DNA of 64,000 nt from Spirochaetales bacterium (GCA_030604195.1 JAUVWI010000006.1:1-64000), one strand, 5' to 3'; counted from the stretch's first letter, positions 43,817-52,676 are shown. Made by a program: numbers and translations. The notes: generated by a model from the sequence alone, not told the origin.

Positions 43817-45454
43817 CTACTCTAGTGATACAGGATAGAAGAATTTTCTGGATGTTGGATGGAGCACATAGCCCTGCACATTCTTCCTGAAAGCGATGTT
43901 CTGGTTTGAATGAGCCAGGTATACCCAGCAGGCATCTTCATGGATCAGCTCCAGTGCTTTTTTGTAGTACTGCGCTCTTTTTTTCACATCATAGGTCTGC
44001 AGCGCCGCAGTAAGTAAATCCTGGGCCTCTTCTTCCATATAGAAGCCGTAGTTACCAGCCGCGCCTATGTTGCCTGAATTCGGCCCGTATAACACGTTCA
44101 AGAAGTTGTCCGGATCCCCGTTATCTCCGGTCCATCCCAGGAGACACATATTATGCTTGCCAGATTCCGTTTCTTGAAGATATGTTCCCCAATCCACCTG
44201 ATAGATCTTTACATTGATGCCTATAGCGGCCAGATAGCTTTGGATTGCCTCTCCGATCTTGGGAGGATCAAACATATAGGGCCTTGATACGGGCATTACG
44301 TATAGAGTGACTTCGAAGCCGTCTGGATATCCGGCTTCAGCTAAAAGGCCTTTGCCCTTTTCGGGATCGTAGGAATAATCTACTACATCGTCATTGTATC
44401 CCAGCATAAAGGGAGGCATTCCGTTCTTTGCAACAGAAGCGGTTCCCATATAGAGATTGTCCACTATCGATTGCTTATCGATGGCGTGGTTGATGGCCTT
44501 TCTAACCTTCTTTTTGGTCAGTGGCTCAAGGTATCCGGGAGTCTTGGCCAGAGGCTCATTCGCATCGCGCTTTCCATTCTTATTGTCATCCATGTACCCA
44601 TAGCCGGAATTAATAGCCATGTATCCGATATTCATTCCAGGCTCAGTGAGAAGCTTCAAATCCTTGTTAGCTTCAATTCTGTTAAAATCAGCGGGATTGG
44701 GATATTCGATACCATGAACCTCACCCACTTCCAGGGCCATCAGTCTTGCCGAAGCATCGGGAATTACCTTGAAGATCAGTTTATCCAGTTTGGGTCTTTC
44801 CCGCCAGTAATTCTCATTGGCCGCCAGGGTGATGTGATCATCCTTCACCCATTCAACGAATTTGAAAGGACCCGTGCCGGCGGGATTCTTAAAGGCATCC
44901 TCTTTATATTTTTCAGCATTCGAAGGGCTCACAATACAAACGGTGAACATCGCCAGACTGGTCATGATCGATGCATTGATATTGCTCAAAACGATCTTTA
45001 CCTTATAGTCATCGATCTTTTCCACCTTTTCTACATCAGAGAACATGTATCCCCAGTAGACCCACTCTCCGTACTGATTGTAGGGATGATTCTGATCGTA
45101 CTGCCTGGCAAAAGAGAATACAACCGCATCGGCGTTGAAATCCGTTCCGTCGTGGAATCTAACTCCTTTTCTCAAGGAAAAAGTAATTTCCTTTCCATCC
45201 GCAGAAGTTTCCCACGATGTAGCAAGACAGGGCTGAATTTTCGTTGAGCCCTCCTTATACTCCACAAGACCCTCAAAAATATTATCCATCCTCTGGATAG
45301 ATTCCCCGTCCGTCACATCAGCAGGGTCCAGCCTGACAGCGTCTCCGCTGCTGCCGAATATAAAGGTTTTCCCTATTACTTCTTTCTGAGCTCCAGAGAA
45401 AGCAAATCCTGCTAACAGCAACAGCATTAATCCGATCATTAACACCTTTTTCAT
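43817..45454 (-). CDS. Extracellular solute-binding protein, family 5
   Basis: 545-aa periplasmic binding protein of the Opp-type importer. A signal peptide (MKKVLMIGLMLLLLAGFAFSGAQKE, cited in part) is followed by the SBP_bac_5 pattern: RLDPADVTDGES, LATSWETSADGKEITFSLRKG (cited in part) and VRFHDGTDFNADAVVFSF. It has an AAAGGAGG ribosome site and a promoter about 100 bases upstream. It is divided from oppB by a strong hairpin. The ligand, probably a peptide, cannot be read from the sequence. Confidence 0.93.
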   Translation of the reverse strand: MKKVLMIGLMLLLLAGFAFSGAQKEVIGKTFIFGSSGDAVRLDPADVTDGESIQRMDNIFEGLVEYKEGSTKIQPCLATSWETSADGKEITFSLRKGVRFHDGTDFNADAVVFSFARQYDQNHPYNQYGEWVYWGYMFSDVEKVEKIDDYKVKIVLSNINASIMTSLAMFTVCIVSPSNAEKYKEDAFKNPAGTGPFKFVEWVKDDHITLAANENYWRERPKLDKLIFKVIPDASARLMALEVGEVHGIEYPNPADFNRIEANKDLKLLTEPGMNIGYMAINSGYGYMDDNKNGKRDANEPLAKTPGYLEPLTKKKVRKAINHAIDKQSIVDNLYMGTASVAKNGMPPFMLGYNDDVVDYSYDPEKGKGLLAEAGYPDGFEVTLYVMPVSRPYMFDPPKIGEAIQSYLAAIGINVKIYQVDWGTYLQETESGKHNMCLLGWTGDNGDPDNFLNVLYGPNSGNIGAAGNYGFYMEEEAQDLLTAALQTYDVKKRAQYYKKALELIHEDACWVYLAHSNQNIAFRKNVQGYVLHPTSRKFFYPVSLE

Positions 45455-45554
45455 ACTGCCTCCTTTTTAATATTTTTCCCATTCAGGATTTTAGTCTTTA
45501 TGATCTCAATCCGACCAAAATCTATTATAGGAATTTTAAAAATTACTTTCGAAA

Positions 45555-45583
45555 AGAATAAAAGCAATTAAGCGCCTTGTCAA
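45555..45583 (-). promoter_or_regulatory. Sigma70 promoter of the second peptide-type ABC operon
   Basis: TTGACA-N17-TATTCT on the minus strand, between the small coupled ORF and the binding-protein gene. The leader would be about 95 bases. Confidence 0.65.
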
Positions 45584-45597
45584 CAGAATAATGTATA

Positions 45598-45738
45598 TTA
45601 AAAATAATTTTCCCTTCTGTCAAATGCCTTGTTAATTATCTCTTCAGGAACGTAGAACGACATTCGTAAATGGGATTCGCTCTTGAAAGCCTTAAGCGTC
45701 TTCTCTGTCGCTGCAGGGTTAACAATTATGCACCTCAT
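45598..45738 (-). CDS. 46-aa small ORF coupled to the TetR gene
   Basis: Too short for the ORF track. The ATG overlaps the TetR-family stop as ATGA, and 46 codons follow to TAA. The peptide (MRCIIVNPAATEKTLKAFKS...HLRMSFYVPEEIINKAFDRR) has a normal amino-acid mix and a plausible beta-alpha pattern. It could be a co-translated small partner of the regulator or the remnant of a larger gene. No family is recognised, and no separate ribosome site is evident. It lies in an otherwise unassigned 280-bp gap. Confidence 0.5.
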   Translation of the reverse strand: MRCIIVNPAATEKTLKAFKSESHLRMSFYVPEEIINKAFDRRENYF

Positions 45739-46358
45739 CTTTCATCCTCCGCATGTAAAAACATACATAAGAGCCTGCTTGAGAGTTCCGGAATAGATTC
45801 CCGCGGCGGCTTATCTGTTTTCCAGGCCGCGCAGATACCGAAGATCGATCCGCGCAGCACCTGCAGCACCATTTCCGCGGAAAAATCACTGTGCAGTTCA
45901 TTCTTATCAATAGCTGCTTTGATCTCCTCTAAGAGAAATTCATTACAGCGCCGGTAGCTGTCCAGATAGTTGTTTATGGCAGCCGAATCCTCCCGGTGTT
46001 CCGGATCAATAAAGAGGGGAAAGACCCGGGTGAGAATAATCTGCAGCATCTCCATGTTATCATAGTAGAATGCCAGGAGATCACAAATAAATTCCTTAAT
46101 GATCTCTCGATGACTCTTTCCCGAATGACGCAAATGATCGATCTCAATAGTGTGATCATAGTACTCCTGATCCAGGATTATATTCAGGATCTCCGGAATC
46201 CCTTTATAATAATAGTAGAGAGAGCTTTTATCCATGTCCAGGGTATTGGCTATATCCGCCATAGAGGCATTCTTGCCGAACTTTATAAGCACTTTTTTAG
46301 CTTCTTCAAGGATCAGGGCCTTCTTTTTCTCCAGCCGCTTCTGTTTTTTCAAAGACAT
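45735..46358 (-). CDS. TetR-family transcriptional regulator
   Basis: 207-aa regulator. Its N-terminal helix-turn-helix (about 15-60, ASMADIANTLDMDKSSLYYYYKG in part) is typical of TetR, and the C-terminal half is a helical ligand domain. The track uses a TTG four codons earlier that sits against the AGGAGG ribosome site; the ATG at 46358 is better placed. It lies upstream of the peptide-type ABC operon in the same direction and is probably its regulator, with the operator not defined. A 12-bp palindrome (AAAACATGTTTT, 46437-46448) about 80 bases upstream may be its own site. Confidence 0.9.
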   Translation of the reverse strand: MSLKKQKRLEKKKALILEEAKKVLIKFGKNASMADIANTLDMDKSSLYYYYKGIPEILNIILDQEYYDHTIEIDHLRHSGKSHREIIKEFICDLLAFYYDNMEMLQIILTRVFPLFIDPEHREDSAAINNYLDSYRRCNEFLLEEIKAAIDKNELHSDFSAEMVLQVLRGSIFGICAAWKTDKPPRESIPELSSRLLCMFLHAEDER

Positions 46359-46436
46359 CTTATTACTCAAGCCTCCTGACCCTATTAATATCGCCGGTTC
46401 AAATATATTTTTAACATTATATTGGATAATATTTCA

Positions 46437-46448
46437 AAAACATGTTTT
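46437..46448. promoter_or_regulatory. Palindrome upstream of TetR gene
   Basis: Perfect 12-bp palindrome AAAACATGTTTT between the MCP gene end and the TetR gene. It could be an autoregulatory operator. An AT-rich 8-bp hairpin (46456-46477) next to it may end MCP transcription. Confidence 0.3.
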
Positions 46449-46492
46449 GCACAAGAAGATAATTATGCTATTATCTTTGAAATCTTTCATGT

Positions 46493-48277
46493 TCAGCTGC
46501 GCCGGGAAACCTTGAACTCACTGATCCTGCTGTTTAAATTGTCAACAGATTCCCTGTTGTTGTCAGCAACCTTCTGCAAAAGCTCCAGCGCCTTGAGTAC
46601 CTCATCCCCGCCTATTTTCTGTTCACTGGAGGTGTGCAGGATTTCTTCAGCCAGCTGGTCCAGCTCCCGGGTGGTCTGCATTACCAGCCGGCTGCCTTCC
46701 GTTTCCCTGGTCACCGCATCTTTAATTGCTGAAGAGTTTTTAACCAGATGTTCCATGGAAACCATAATCTCCTGGGCGCCGATGCGCTGCTCACTCATGG
46801 CATTGGCAATCTCCAGGATAATCTCCACTGTCTTTTTAATATTGGCCATTATCTCTTCAAAGGCTTTTTCCGCATCTTCAGATAGAGATGTGCCGTGTTC
46901 GATCCGCGAGAGTGTTTCCTTAACACTCTCCTTGATAGTATGGGCTTCACTGGCTGAATCTGAAGCCAGTTTTCGAATTTCTTCAGCAACCACAGCAAAA
47001 CCCTTGCCGCTCTCGCCGGCGTGTGCAGCTTCAATTGAGGCATTCATGGAGAGCAGGTTAGTGGTCGCCGCTATGCGGGAGATACCCCCTATTGCCTCAG
47101 AGATCTTGGTAGATGATTCCTCTATCTGCATAATAGACTGAATAGTGGTTTTTATTTTCTCGCCCCCCTGCCTGGCTATCTCTTCCAGCTGCTCGCCGAT
47201 GTTTTTAAGGGTTTCCGCACTTTTACCCACTGAATTGATTGAACTGACCATCTCTTCCACACCGGCGGAGCTCTCTTCCACTGCCGCAGACTGGCTCTCT
47301 ATATTGGTCTTGATCTCTTCAGTTATTTCCATCATTCCCTCAATTGAGTTGATAGTTTCTCCCACCGAATCTTTCTGCCTGGCCAGATTGTTATTGATAC
47401 TTCCTATCTGTGCTACCATCTCGAGCACAGCGGCCCCGGATTCTTCAACTGCAGCCACCAGGTCCTGGTTGGAACCCTCTACATTATGCGAAACCCTGAT
47501 AATTTCGCCGATAAAATCATCGAGAGAGTTCAAAATAGCATCCAGGTTCCTGCCAAGCTCACCAATCTCATCTTTGCTCTTCAGCCTTGATCTTACAGTC
47601 AGATCTTTTTCATTCAGGCTTTCCAGTGCCCGGGTTATCCGGGTTATGGGCCGCAGATTATAGCGAATGAGAATGGTCATTACCAAACCTATCAGAAATA
47701 CCGCCAGCACGGCTGCCAATAGCAAGCCTTTAATTGAAGCGAGCTTTTTGTTCGAGCTCTCTGTATACGAGAGAACCACCTTATGGACCAGGTTTCTCAG
47801 GGCCATCGCCTTATTTACCTTAATTTGATCAAGAAAACCCTGCAGGCGCTCAGGAGAACTTACCGGATCAAGCAGGCCGGTTAAAGCGGCCCTGTAGGGC
47901 TGCCAGGCGGCTCGCCACTCTTCGATCAGGGCCAGAGTGTCTTGATCTTTTGTAGCGGCCAAACCAAGCTCGGGATCACCAGTTGCCAGACCATTGAGGA
48001 ACCTCTCATAGGTCTGAAGTTCACGCTCCATATTTTCTTTTAGCCGGAACACAGCACTATCACCCTCTTTCTGTGCCTGGTAATAAGATGTTCCGTAATA
48101 GCCGAGCAGAATGGTTCTCATACGCTCGCTCCCGGATATATCAATGGCATTGGTCATACCATCCATGGAGGAAAACTGGACAAACACATAACCTATAACT
48201 CCGCCCATGATCAGACAGGCAATAACGATCAATAACAGCACCCGTCTGAATATTCTCGATTTATTTTTCGCCTTCAT
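46493..48277 (-). CDS. Methyl-accepting chemotaxis protein
   Basis: 594-aa transmembrane chemoreceptor. A first membrane helix (about 10-30) is followed by a periplasmic helical sensor with [15 protein letters not shown], reminiscent of nitrate/type-IV-pili-like sensory domains. A second membrane helix (about 185-205), a HAMP domain ([20 protein letters not shown]) and a signalling domain with the tip [32 protein letters not shown] (cited in part) follow. It ends FKVSRRS, without a CheR-tethering pentapeptide. A GGAGG ribosome site lies before the ATG, and a promoter TTGACA-N17-TAAAGT is upstream. It is not close to the cheD/cheY cluster. Confidence 0.95.
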   Translation of the reverse strand: MKAKNKSRIFRRVLLLIVIACLIMGGVIGYVFVQFSSMDGMTNAIDISGSERMRTILLGYYGTSYYQAQKEGDSAVFRLKENMERELQTYERFLNGLATGDPELGLAATKDQDTLALIEEWRAAWQPYRAALTGLLDPVSSPERLQGFLDQIKVNKAMALRNLVHKVVLSYTESSNKKLASIKGLLLAAVLAVFLIGLVMTILIRYNLRPITRITRALESLNEKDLTVRSRLKSKDEIGELGRNLDAILNSLDDFIGEIIRVSHNVEGSNQDLVAAVEESGAAVLEMVAQIGSINNNLARQKDSVGETINSIEGMMEITEEIKTNIESQSAAVEESSAGVEEMVSSINSVGKSAETLKNIGEQLEEIARQGGEKIKTTIQSIMQIEESSTKISEAIGGISRIAATTNLLSMNASIEAAHAGESGKGFAVVAEEIRKLASDSASEAHTIKESVKETLSRIEHGTSLSEDAEKAFEEIMANIKKTVEIILEIANAMSEQRIGAQEIMVSMEHLVKNSSAIKDAVTRETEGSRLVMQTTRELDQLAEEILHTSSEQKIGGDEVLKALELLQKVADNNRESVDNLNSRISEFKVSRRS

Positions 48278-48301
48278 ATATACCTCCAGCCCAATGAATA
48301 G

Positions 48302-48330
48302 ACTTTAATTAAATTAAACCGTCTTGTCAA
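48302..48330 (-). promoter_or_regulatory. Promoter of the chemoreceptor gene
   Basis: TTGACA-N17-TAAAGT on the minus strand, directly before the ribosome site region of the MCP gene. Confidence 0.5.
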
Positions 48331-48384
48331 AGTCAAAGTGTAGTTTAGCGCTTGATTCACTTGCACGTTTGACCATTTGCACAT

Positions 48385-48416
48385 AAACTTGAAACTTAAG
48401 TTTCAAATTCAAGTTT
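48385..48416. promoter_or_regulatory. Nested palindromic operator upstream of cupin gene
   Basis: A perfect 18-bp palindrome TTGAAACTTAAGTTTCAA (48389-48406) sits inside a 9-bp inverted repeat (AAACTTGAA / TTCAAGTTT). It is 17 bases before the cupin start codon and just upstream of its ribosome site. A TTGCAC direct repeat lies 20 bases before it. Confidence 0.6.
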
Positions 48417-48432
48417 GAAAAAAGGAGCAAAA

Positions 48433-48777
48433 ATGGTAACTCATGAAAGTGAAATAAAATCAAATCCGGTTTACCCTGAGGGGGGCAGCGGAATTACCAA
48501 ACAGATTTTAGCCGGACCGCATGACGGTTATAATGGCTTTTTAAGAAAATTTTCTCTTGGACCCGGTGGCCATTCACCCTATCACCATCACAACTGGTCA
48601 CATCTGGTTTACCTGCTTGAGGGCAGCGGTAAGCTGAATAGGAAGGATGGAGAATATCCTCTGAAACAGGGGAGTGTGGTTTACCTGGAGCCCGATGAAG
48701 AGCACAATTTTCAAAATACCGGAGAAGGTGAGTTGGTATTCCTATGCCTGGTACCGGAGCAGGGAGATTCTTACTAA
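48433..48777 (+). CDS. Small single-domain cupin protein
   Basis: 114-aa cupin. The metal-site motif 1 is GGHSPYHHHNWSHLVYLLEGSGKL (cited in part; three histidines and a Glu), and motif 2 is YLEPDEEHNFQNTGEGELVFLCLVP. It fits the conserved beta-barrel that binds Fe, Mn or Zn. The chosen ATG is six codons into the track ORF and follows AAAGGAG. It is preceded by a striking palindrome and followed directly by gpsA, with two bases between stop and start codon. The ligand and reaction are unknown; it may be a regulator or an isomerase/dioxygenase. Confidence 0.88.
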   Translation: MVTHESEIKSNPVYPEGGSGITKQILAGPHDGYNGFLRKFSLGPGGHSPYHHHNWSHLVYLLEGSGKLNRKDGEYPLKQGSVVYLEPDEEHNFQNTGEGELVFLCLVPEQGDSY

Positions 48778-48779
48778 CC

Positions 48780-49880
48780 ATGCGTTTTCCCGGTCAAAAA
48801 GCACATATAGGCATACTTGGCGGCGGCGCCTGGGGCACTGCTATAGCCGTGGTCCTGGCGGAGAAGGGAAATAAAGTGGATATTTGGTGCTACGAGAAGG
48901 AATTAGCCGCCGAAATCAATTCCAAACATACAAACAGCAGGTATTTAATGGGAGTGGATCTTCCCGAGCGGATTAAGGCGGTAACCGACCCGCTTGCGGC
49001 GGTAAATAAAAAAGATTTTCTGTTGGTAGCTATTCCTTCTCTGTACCTGCTGGCAACTATTAAAAAAATAATAACCATTCCCAATATCATGGAGGGTAGG
49101 ACCCTGATCGGAATACTCTCCAAGGGTTTTATTGAGACTGCCCAGGGTATTCAGCTTATCACCGAGGCCATGGAAGACTACCTGCCCGGAATTTACAAAG
49201 GGAATCTGGTCTATATTTCCGGACCCAGCCATGCCGAAGAGGTTGCCCGTGGTAAAATTACCGGGTTGATCAGCGCCTCGGTCAGCGGCAGAAACTCCAT
49301 ACGCTTCCGCGAGCTGCTGACCGGCGGCAGACTGATGGTTTTCTCCTCTCTGGACATTAAGGGAGTCCAGATAAGCGCCGCCCTGAAGAATGTTATTGCC
49401 ATTGCCTTCGGCATGCTGGATGCCTTAAAGGAGTTTTCCGACCAGTTCGGCGACAACACGGAATCCCTGCTCCTGGCTGCAGGGCTCAATGAGATCCTGC
49501 TGATGGGAAAAGCCCTGGGCGCTACTCATGCCGAGACCTTTTCCTCAATCGCCGGTGTGGGTGATCTCGATGTAACCTGCCGCAGCAAGTATGGCCGCAA
49601 CCGCCGCTTGGGACGGGAAATAATCCTCGCCCGCTTGCTTGAAAAATATAATAATATTGAAGAGATCATAAGTGATCTGCCCAATATCGGCTATTATGCT
49701 GAAGGGGTCAGCGCGGCCCGCTATACCTGGCGGTTGGCCAAAAAGTATAACCTGAATCTGCCTATCTGTTCAGGAGTATACCGCATACTTAACCGGGAGG
49801 TTGAACCCCTGCAGGAAGTCGAGTTGATCCTGAAAAGGATTACCGGAGAATCAAAAATCCATCCGGCAATAGAGAAGTAG
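48780..49880 (+). CDS. gpsA: NAD(P)-dependent glycerol-3-phosphate dehydrogenase
   Basis: 366-aa enzyme making sn-glycerol-3-phosphate for phospholipids. The Rossmann motif is GILGGGAWGTAIAVVLAEKG near the N-terminus (cited in part). The C-terminal domain has ISGPSHAEEVARGKITGLISAS, the catalytic Lys in ALKNVIAIAFG and the GVGDLDVTCRSKYGRNRR loop, all typical of GpsA. The track begins at an ATG within the cupin gene; the ATG two bases after the cupin stop gives a better N-terminus. It is convergent with the radical SAM pseudogene, with four bases between stops. Confidence 0.94.
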   Translation: MRFPGQKAHIGILGGGAWGTAIAVVLAEKGNKVDIWCYEKELAAEINSKHTNSRYLMGVDLPERIKAVTDPLAAVNKKDFLLVAIPSLYLLATIKKIITIPNIMEGRTLIGILSKGFIETAQGIQLITEAMEDYLPGIYKGNLVYISGPSHAEEVARGKITGLISASVSGRNSIRFRELLTGGRLMVFSSLDIKGVQISAALKNVIAIAFGMLDALKEFSDQFGDNTESLLLAAGLNEILLMGKALGATHAETFSSIAGVGDLDVTCRSKYGRNRRLGREIILARLLEKYNNIEEIISDLPNIGYYAEGVSAARYTWRLAKKYNLNLPICSGVYRILNREVEPLQEVELILKRITGESKIHPAIEK

Positions 49881-49884
49881 CCGG

Positions 49885-50314
49885 CTATACTGACCTGCTC
49901 GCCCTGGCTAAACCCTTAAGTTCCCGTAGATCGTCAAGATTTAGACCCGGCCATTGTAATGGTAAGAGGGTGTTATTGTGTGTCAGGGGATCTTCAGCCA
50001 GTGGCAAAGGGGAAAGGCGTATGCTCTTTTCCCAGAGTGCGGTTCCCGGCAACAGTTTCTCTTAATATCCCCGGTTTTGCTGTAATCTGGCGGAAGAACT
50101 TACCTGTACCGTTGCTCTTTCTCGGCGGCCTGCCCAGGCGCTCTATACTCTTCTGCTCACGATAATCAAGTCCATTTACCAGATGTACCCGATAGCCGCT
50201 GTCCTGAAGCACCTTGCCCAACTTCAATAATGAATATGGCTTGATAAAGAGATCAAAGAGGGCGAAGTCATAGACCGGAGGAACAACAAGCAGGGCCAGG
50301 GGTTTTTCGATCAT
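49885..50314 (-). pseudogene. Internally deleted B12-binding-domain radical SAM gene
   Basis: The first 75 codons or so read a standard B12-type radical SAM N-terminus (LLVVPPVYDFALFDLFIKPYSLL; GRPPRKSNGTGKFFRQ). About 85 codons from the ATG, the open frame becomes a short unrelated tail. In another frame, right after a stop, a plausible C-terminal block reads EKLLPGTALWEKSIRL and then PLAEDPLTHNNTLLPLQWPG up to a TAG at 49885, in the style of radical SAM C-termini (PGTxLW). The middle, with the CxxxCxxC cluster site, is missing. The simplest view is one gene of about 450 codons that lost its centre in an out-of-frame deletion. Confidence 0.7.
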
Positions 50315-50332
50315 CTAATCATCTTTCCTGCT
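50312..50332. repeat. 21-bp direct repeat, left copy
   Basis: Identical to 52677-52697. It covers the start codon and ribosome site region of the radical SAM pseudogene on the minus strand and marks the left end of a 2.3-kb block. Confidence 0.75.
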
Positions 50333-50435
50333 CAGTATATAACATATTTCCCCCTCATTTTATTATAATTGTATATTTAACTAAAATTGTATAATGTAGG
50401 TTCTTTAACTAATAAATAGGGACAGAACACCCCCC

Positions 50436-50498
50436 TTACCTGCTGGTAAAAAGAGGTAAAAGCTTCTATTTATTGGGACATTACAGATTGTGATGTCC
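50436..50498. promoter_or_regulatory. Inverted repeats upstream of toxin-antitoxin-like pair
   Basis: TTACC-TGCT-GGTAA (50436-50449) and GGACAT-N11-ATGTCC (50476-50498) lie in the 234 bases before the DUF4258 gene. A TATAAT-containing AT-rich stretch is at 50362-50396. Autoregulatory sites are usual for such pairs, but no promoter is certain here. Confidence 0.35.
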
Positions 50499-50566
50499 AG
50501 TTCTGAAAAAATGGGATTGAGAAGGTAGACTGATGCCCTTATTGGCTTGATGTTGTTAGATAGAAA

Positions 50567-50851
50567 ATGGCACGGATACAAGAGATTCGACAAAGGATAA
50601 TTGATAGAGACTATTACCTTTCATCACATGCAGAGGCTGAGATAATAGAAGATAGATTAGAGCGTATGGATATCGAGAATGCTGTCCTTAAAGGAAGAAT
50701 TGAAAAAAAATTAACCCGTGATGTACGGGGTACACGGTACAGGCTTGAAGGCCCTGCAAAAGATGGAAGAACAATCCATATAATTTGTAGGTTTCAAGAG
50801 GAGGGCAGTCTTATTATAATAACAGTGTTTGCTGTAATGGAGGAAATATGA
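50567..50851 (+). CDS. DUF4258-domain protein, candidate toxin
   Basis: 94-aa protein with the DUF4258 pattern: HAEAEIIEDRLERMDIENAVLKG, then YRLEGPAKDGRTIHIICRF and an ITVFAVME strand. This domain belongs to the RelE/BECR-like set, so it is a candidate mRNA-interfering toxin. The next gene encodes a YgiT-type zinc-finger protein and overlaps by ATGA, as in MqsRA-like modules. Function in cells is inferred from family and pairing only. Confidence 0.82.
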   Translation: MARIQEIRQRIIDRDYYLSSHAEAEIIEDRLERMDIENAVLKGRIEKKLTRDVRGTRYRLEGPAKDGRTIHIICRFQEEGSLIIITVFAVMEEI

Positions 50852-51072
50852 TTTGCGAATTTTGTGGGGAACAAACAGTAAAAAAGAAAGTCAAGAAACA
50901 GCACTGGCTTGATGGTAGATTATACGTTGTTGAGAATGTGGAAGCGGAAGTCTGTACTGAATGTGGCGAACGATACTACTATGCTAAAACCCTTGATACT
51001 ATTGATCGACTCCTTAAATCTGAGCACGAAGTAATAGATCGAATGGATGTCGAAGTAGTGAGCTTAAAATGA
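50848..51072 (+). CDS. YgiT-type zinc-finger protein, candidate antitoxin
   Basis: 74-aa protein with two CxxC pairs (CEFC near the start and CTEC about 32 residues later) spaced as in the N-terminal zinc domain of MqsA/YgiT antitoxins. The C-terminal helix-turn-helix of full-length MqsA is absent; instead a short helical tail (TIDRLLKSEHEVIDRM) follows. It overlaps the DUF4258 gene by four bases. Such short proteins may neutralise the toxin without binding DNA. Confidence 0.85.
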   Translation: MICEFCGEQTVKKKVKKQHWLDGRLYVVENVEAEVCTECGERYYYAKTLDTIDRLLKSEHEVIDRMDVEVVSLK

Positions 51073-51195
51073 GAAAAACCTTTTCGTTGATTTTCTATAA
51101 CACAGAATTTATCAATTGAAGGCTTTAATTACAAAATCATCTTAATAGGTATGGAGACAAAATCCGATCCGAACCACTGAATTTCACAACAGGGG

Positions 51196-52290
51196 CTAAG
51201 GCGCCGGAAGCTGGATAACATCGGTTTTTCCGGATTTTAGCAGCGTAATTCCCACAAAGCCTCTGTTTTGATTTTTATTACTGATCTCTTGATTTGCCTT
51301 ATTCAGTATTGTCAGGTTGTTTTCCTCGATGCGCTGCCTCTCCTTTTTCCAACCGGCAAGCCTTTTCTTATTGATATTGATATTACGGCTGATCTTCTTC
51401 CTTTTCACATATTCTTTACCCTCCCTGAACCCCAAATCGATCCCCAAAACAGCGCCAATAGTAATTCCAGCCACGGTACCGCCAATGGTACACAAAACAG
51501 CGACTCTTACCTCCTCCCCTACTTCTGCTTCTGCTGCTTCAAAAACTCCAAAAGCTGCACCAAACAATCCCCCTGCAGCCGACATAACTACTACACTTTC
51601 TCCAAAAGTATCCCAATTAAATTTACGTCTCTTGACCTCTTCCCATTCCTCAAGAGGTACCGGTTTCCCGGGAGGCGCCTGATAGCCCGCCAGGCCTTCA
51701 GCCGAGCCCAGTAAAGGAATAGCAGGATACGCGGTTACACTGTAAAGATTCTTTTCTTTGAAATTGTACTCGAGCCGGCCGTTCTGAACATCCAGTCTGT
51801 TCAGCCCGGCTGGTATTTTCTTCCATTCCAGCGGGGTTCTGCCCAGGTAAGAGCCATTCACTTTTATTTCTGCCACTCCCGAATAGTCTTCATCCGTGTC
51901 TATTGCCAGATAGGCGTATCCGGGCTCAAACCTGATATTGTTTGATAGACATATCTCCGCTGTCTCGATCGATCTGACCACCCGGTTTTTGTTGAGAAAA
52001 AGTAGATATCGCTTTTTTCCCAATATCTTCAGGGCAGATGCCAGATGCTCTATCGCCTTTTGATCTTCATCGAAGCGGCTCTCTTCCATGAAAGCGATCA
52101 TTTCCTCCAAAGCCCTGACAATAACCCCCGACTGAAAATATCTGTCTCCGCTTTCGAGATTTCCTTTAATGATTTTTTTATGGGTGTTGCTTATCCGTTC
52201 CTTGATTATTCCCGGATGTTTTATAATAAAGGAACGATACCTCTCTTCCACGGATCTAAGAAAACTCTCAGCCCTGCGATAGCTTGCCAA
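51196..52290 (-). CDS. PEGA/glycine-zipper envelope protein, probably the 3' part of a frameshifted gene
   Basis: 364-aa ORF starting from TTG with no ribosome site. It holds a helical N-terminal part, a PEGA-like segment (AEIKVNGSYLGRTPLEW...IPAGLNRLDV, near 135-170) and a glycine-rich membrane hairpin (SAAGGLFGAAFGVFEAAEAEVG; GGTVAGITIGAVLG, about 235-285), then a charged tail. The preceding ORF overlaps by 70 bases in another frame, and both read naturally across the join near 52290-52330 (DGFQQLASYRRAESFL after a switch). The two most likely derive from one gene of about 480 codons that lost its frame. I cannot tell whether a functional product remains. Confidence 0.6.
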   Translation of the reverse strand: MASYRRAESFLRSVEERYRSFIIKHPGIIKERISNTHKKIIKGNLESGDRYFQSGVIVRALEEMIAFMEESRFDEDQKAIEHLASALKILGKKRYLLFLNKNRVVRSIETAEICLSNNIRFEPGYAYLAIDTDEDYSGVAEIKVNGSYLGRTPLEWKKIPAGLNRLDVQNGRLEYNFKEKNLYSVTAYPAIPLLGSAEGLAGYQAPPGKPVPLEEWEEVKRRKFNWDTFGESVVVMSAAGGLFGAAFGVFEAAEAEVGEEVRVAVLCTIGGTVAGITIGAVLGIDLGFREGKEYVKRKKISRNININKKRLAGWKKERQRIEENNLTILNKANQEISNKNQNRGFVGITLLKSGKTDVIQLPAP

Positions 52291-52616
52291 CTGTTGAAAG
52301 CCGTCCTTTTCCCTGTCAGCCTGATTGTTACCTTTCCTGCATAAGACGAAACTTCTGTGATCTCAATTTGTTTCGATTGATCAAGCTGAATCCGAATATT
52401 GATACTGTCCGCAAGAAAGGGTTTTATATGATAACCTATGTTCAGCAGCTTGTTGACTATTTCTTTTGAGTACCAATTGATCTCATCAGGATCGAAAGGG
52501 TTGCTCTCCGGCACTTCGGCCACTCCGATGGTTTTAAGCTCCCCTTCGGCCGTCCTCATACTGTACTGTGCGTCTATCCGGGCCTTCTGCGCGGAAGTAA
52601 TAGTGATAATAGTCAA
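52221..52616 (-). pseudogene. 5' part of the frameshifted PEGA/glycine-zipper gene
   Basis: 131-aa ORF with only a TTG at its start, and an in-frame TGA immediately before it. The sequence (MTIITITSAQKARIDAQYSM, then VSSYAGKVTIRLTGKR) looks like the inside of an exported-protein domain with no signal peptide. It ends by running into a frame other than that of the following 364-aa ORF. I read it as the decayed upstream portion of the same gene; its own 5' end is also missing. Confidence 0.5.
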
Positions 52617-52676
52617 TCAAGAATCGTGCACGGAATCGAAAGATAGTATCAACTGTGGCTACCATTATTAATCATC

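Noticed and set aside
44471-45247. 258-aa plus-strand ORF opposite the second binding protein
   Set aside because: Antisense shadow of a well-supported SBP_bac_5 gene; no ribosome site or family pattern.
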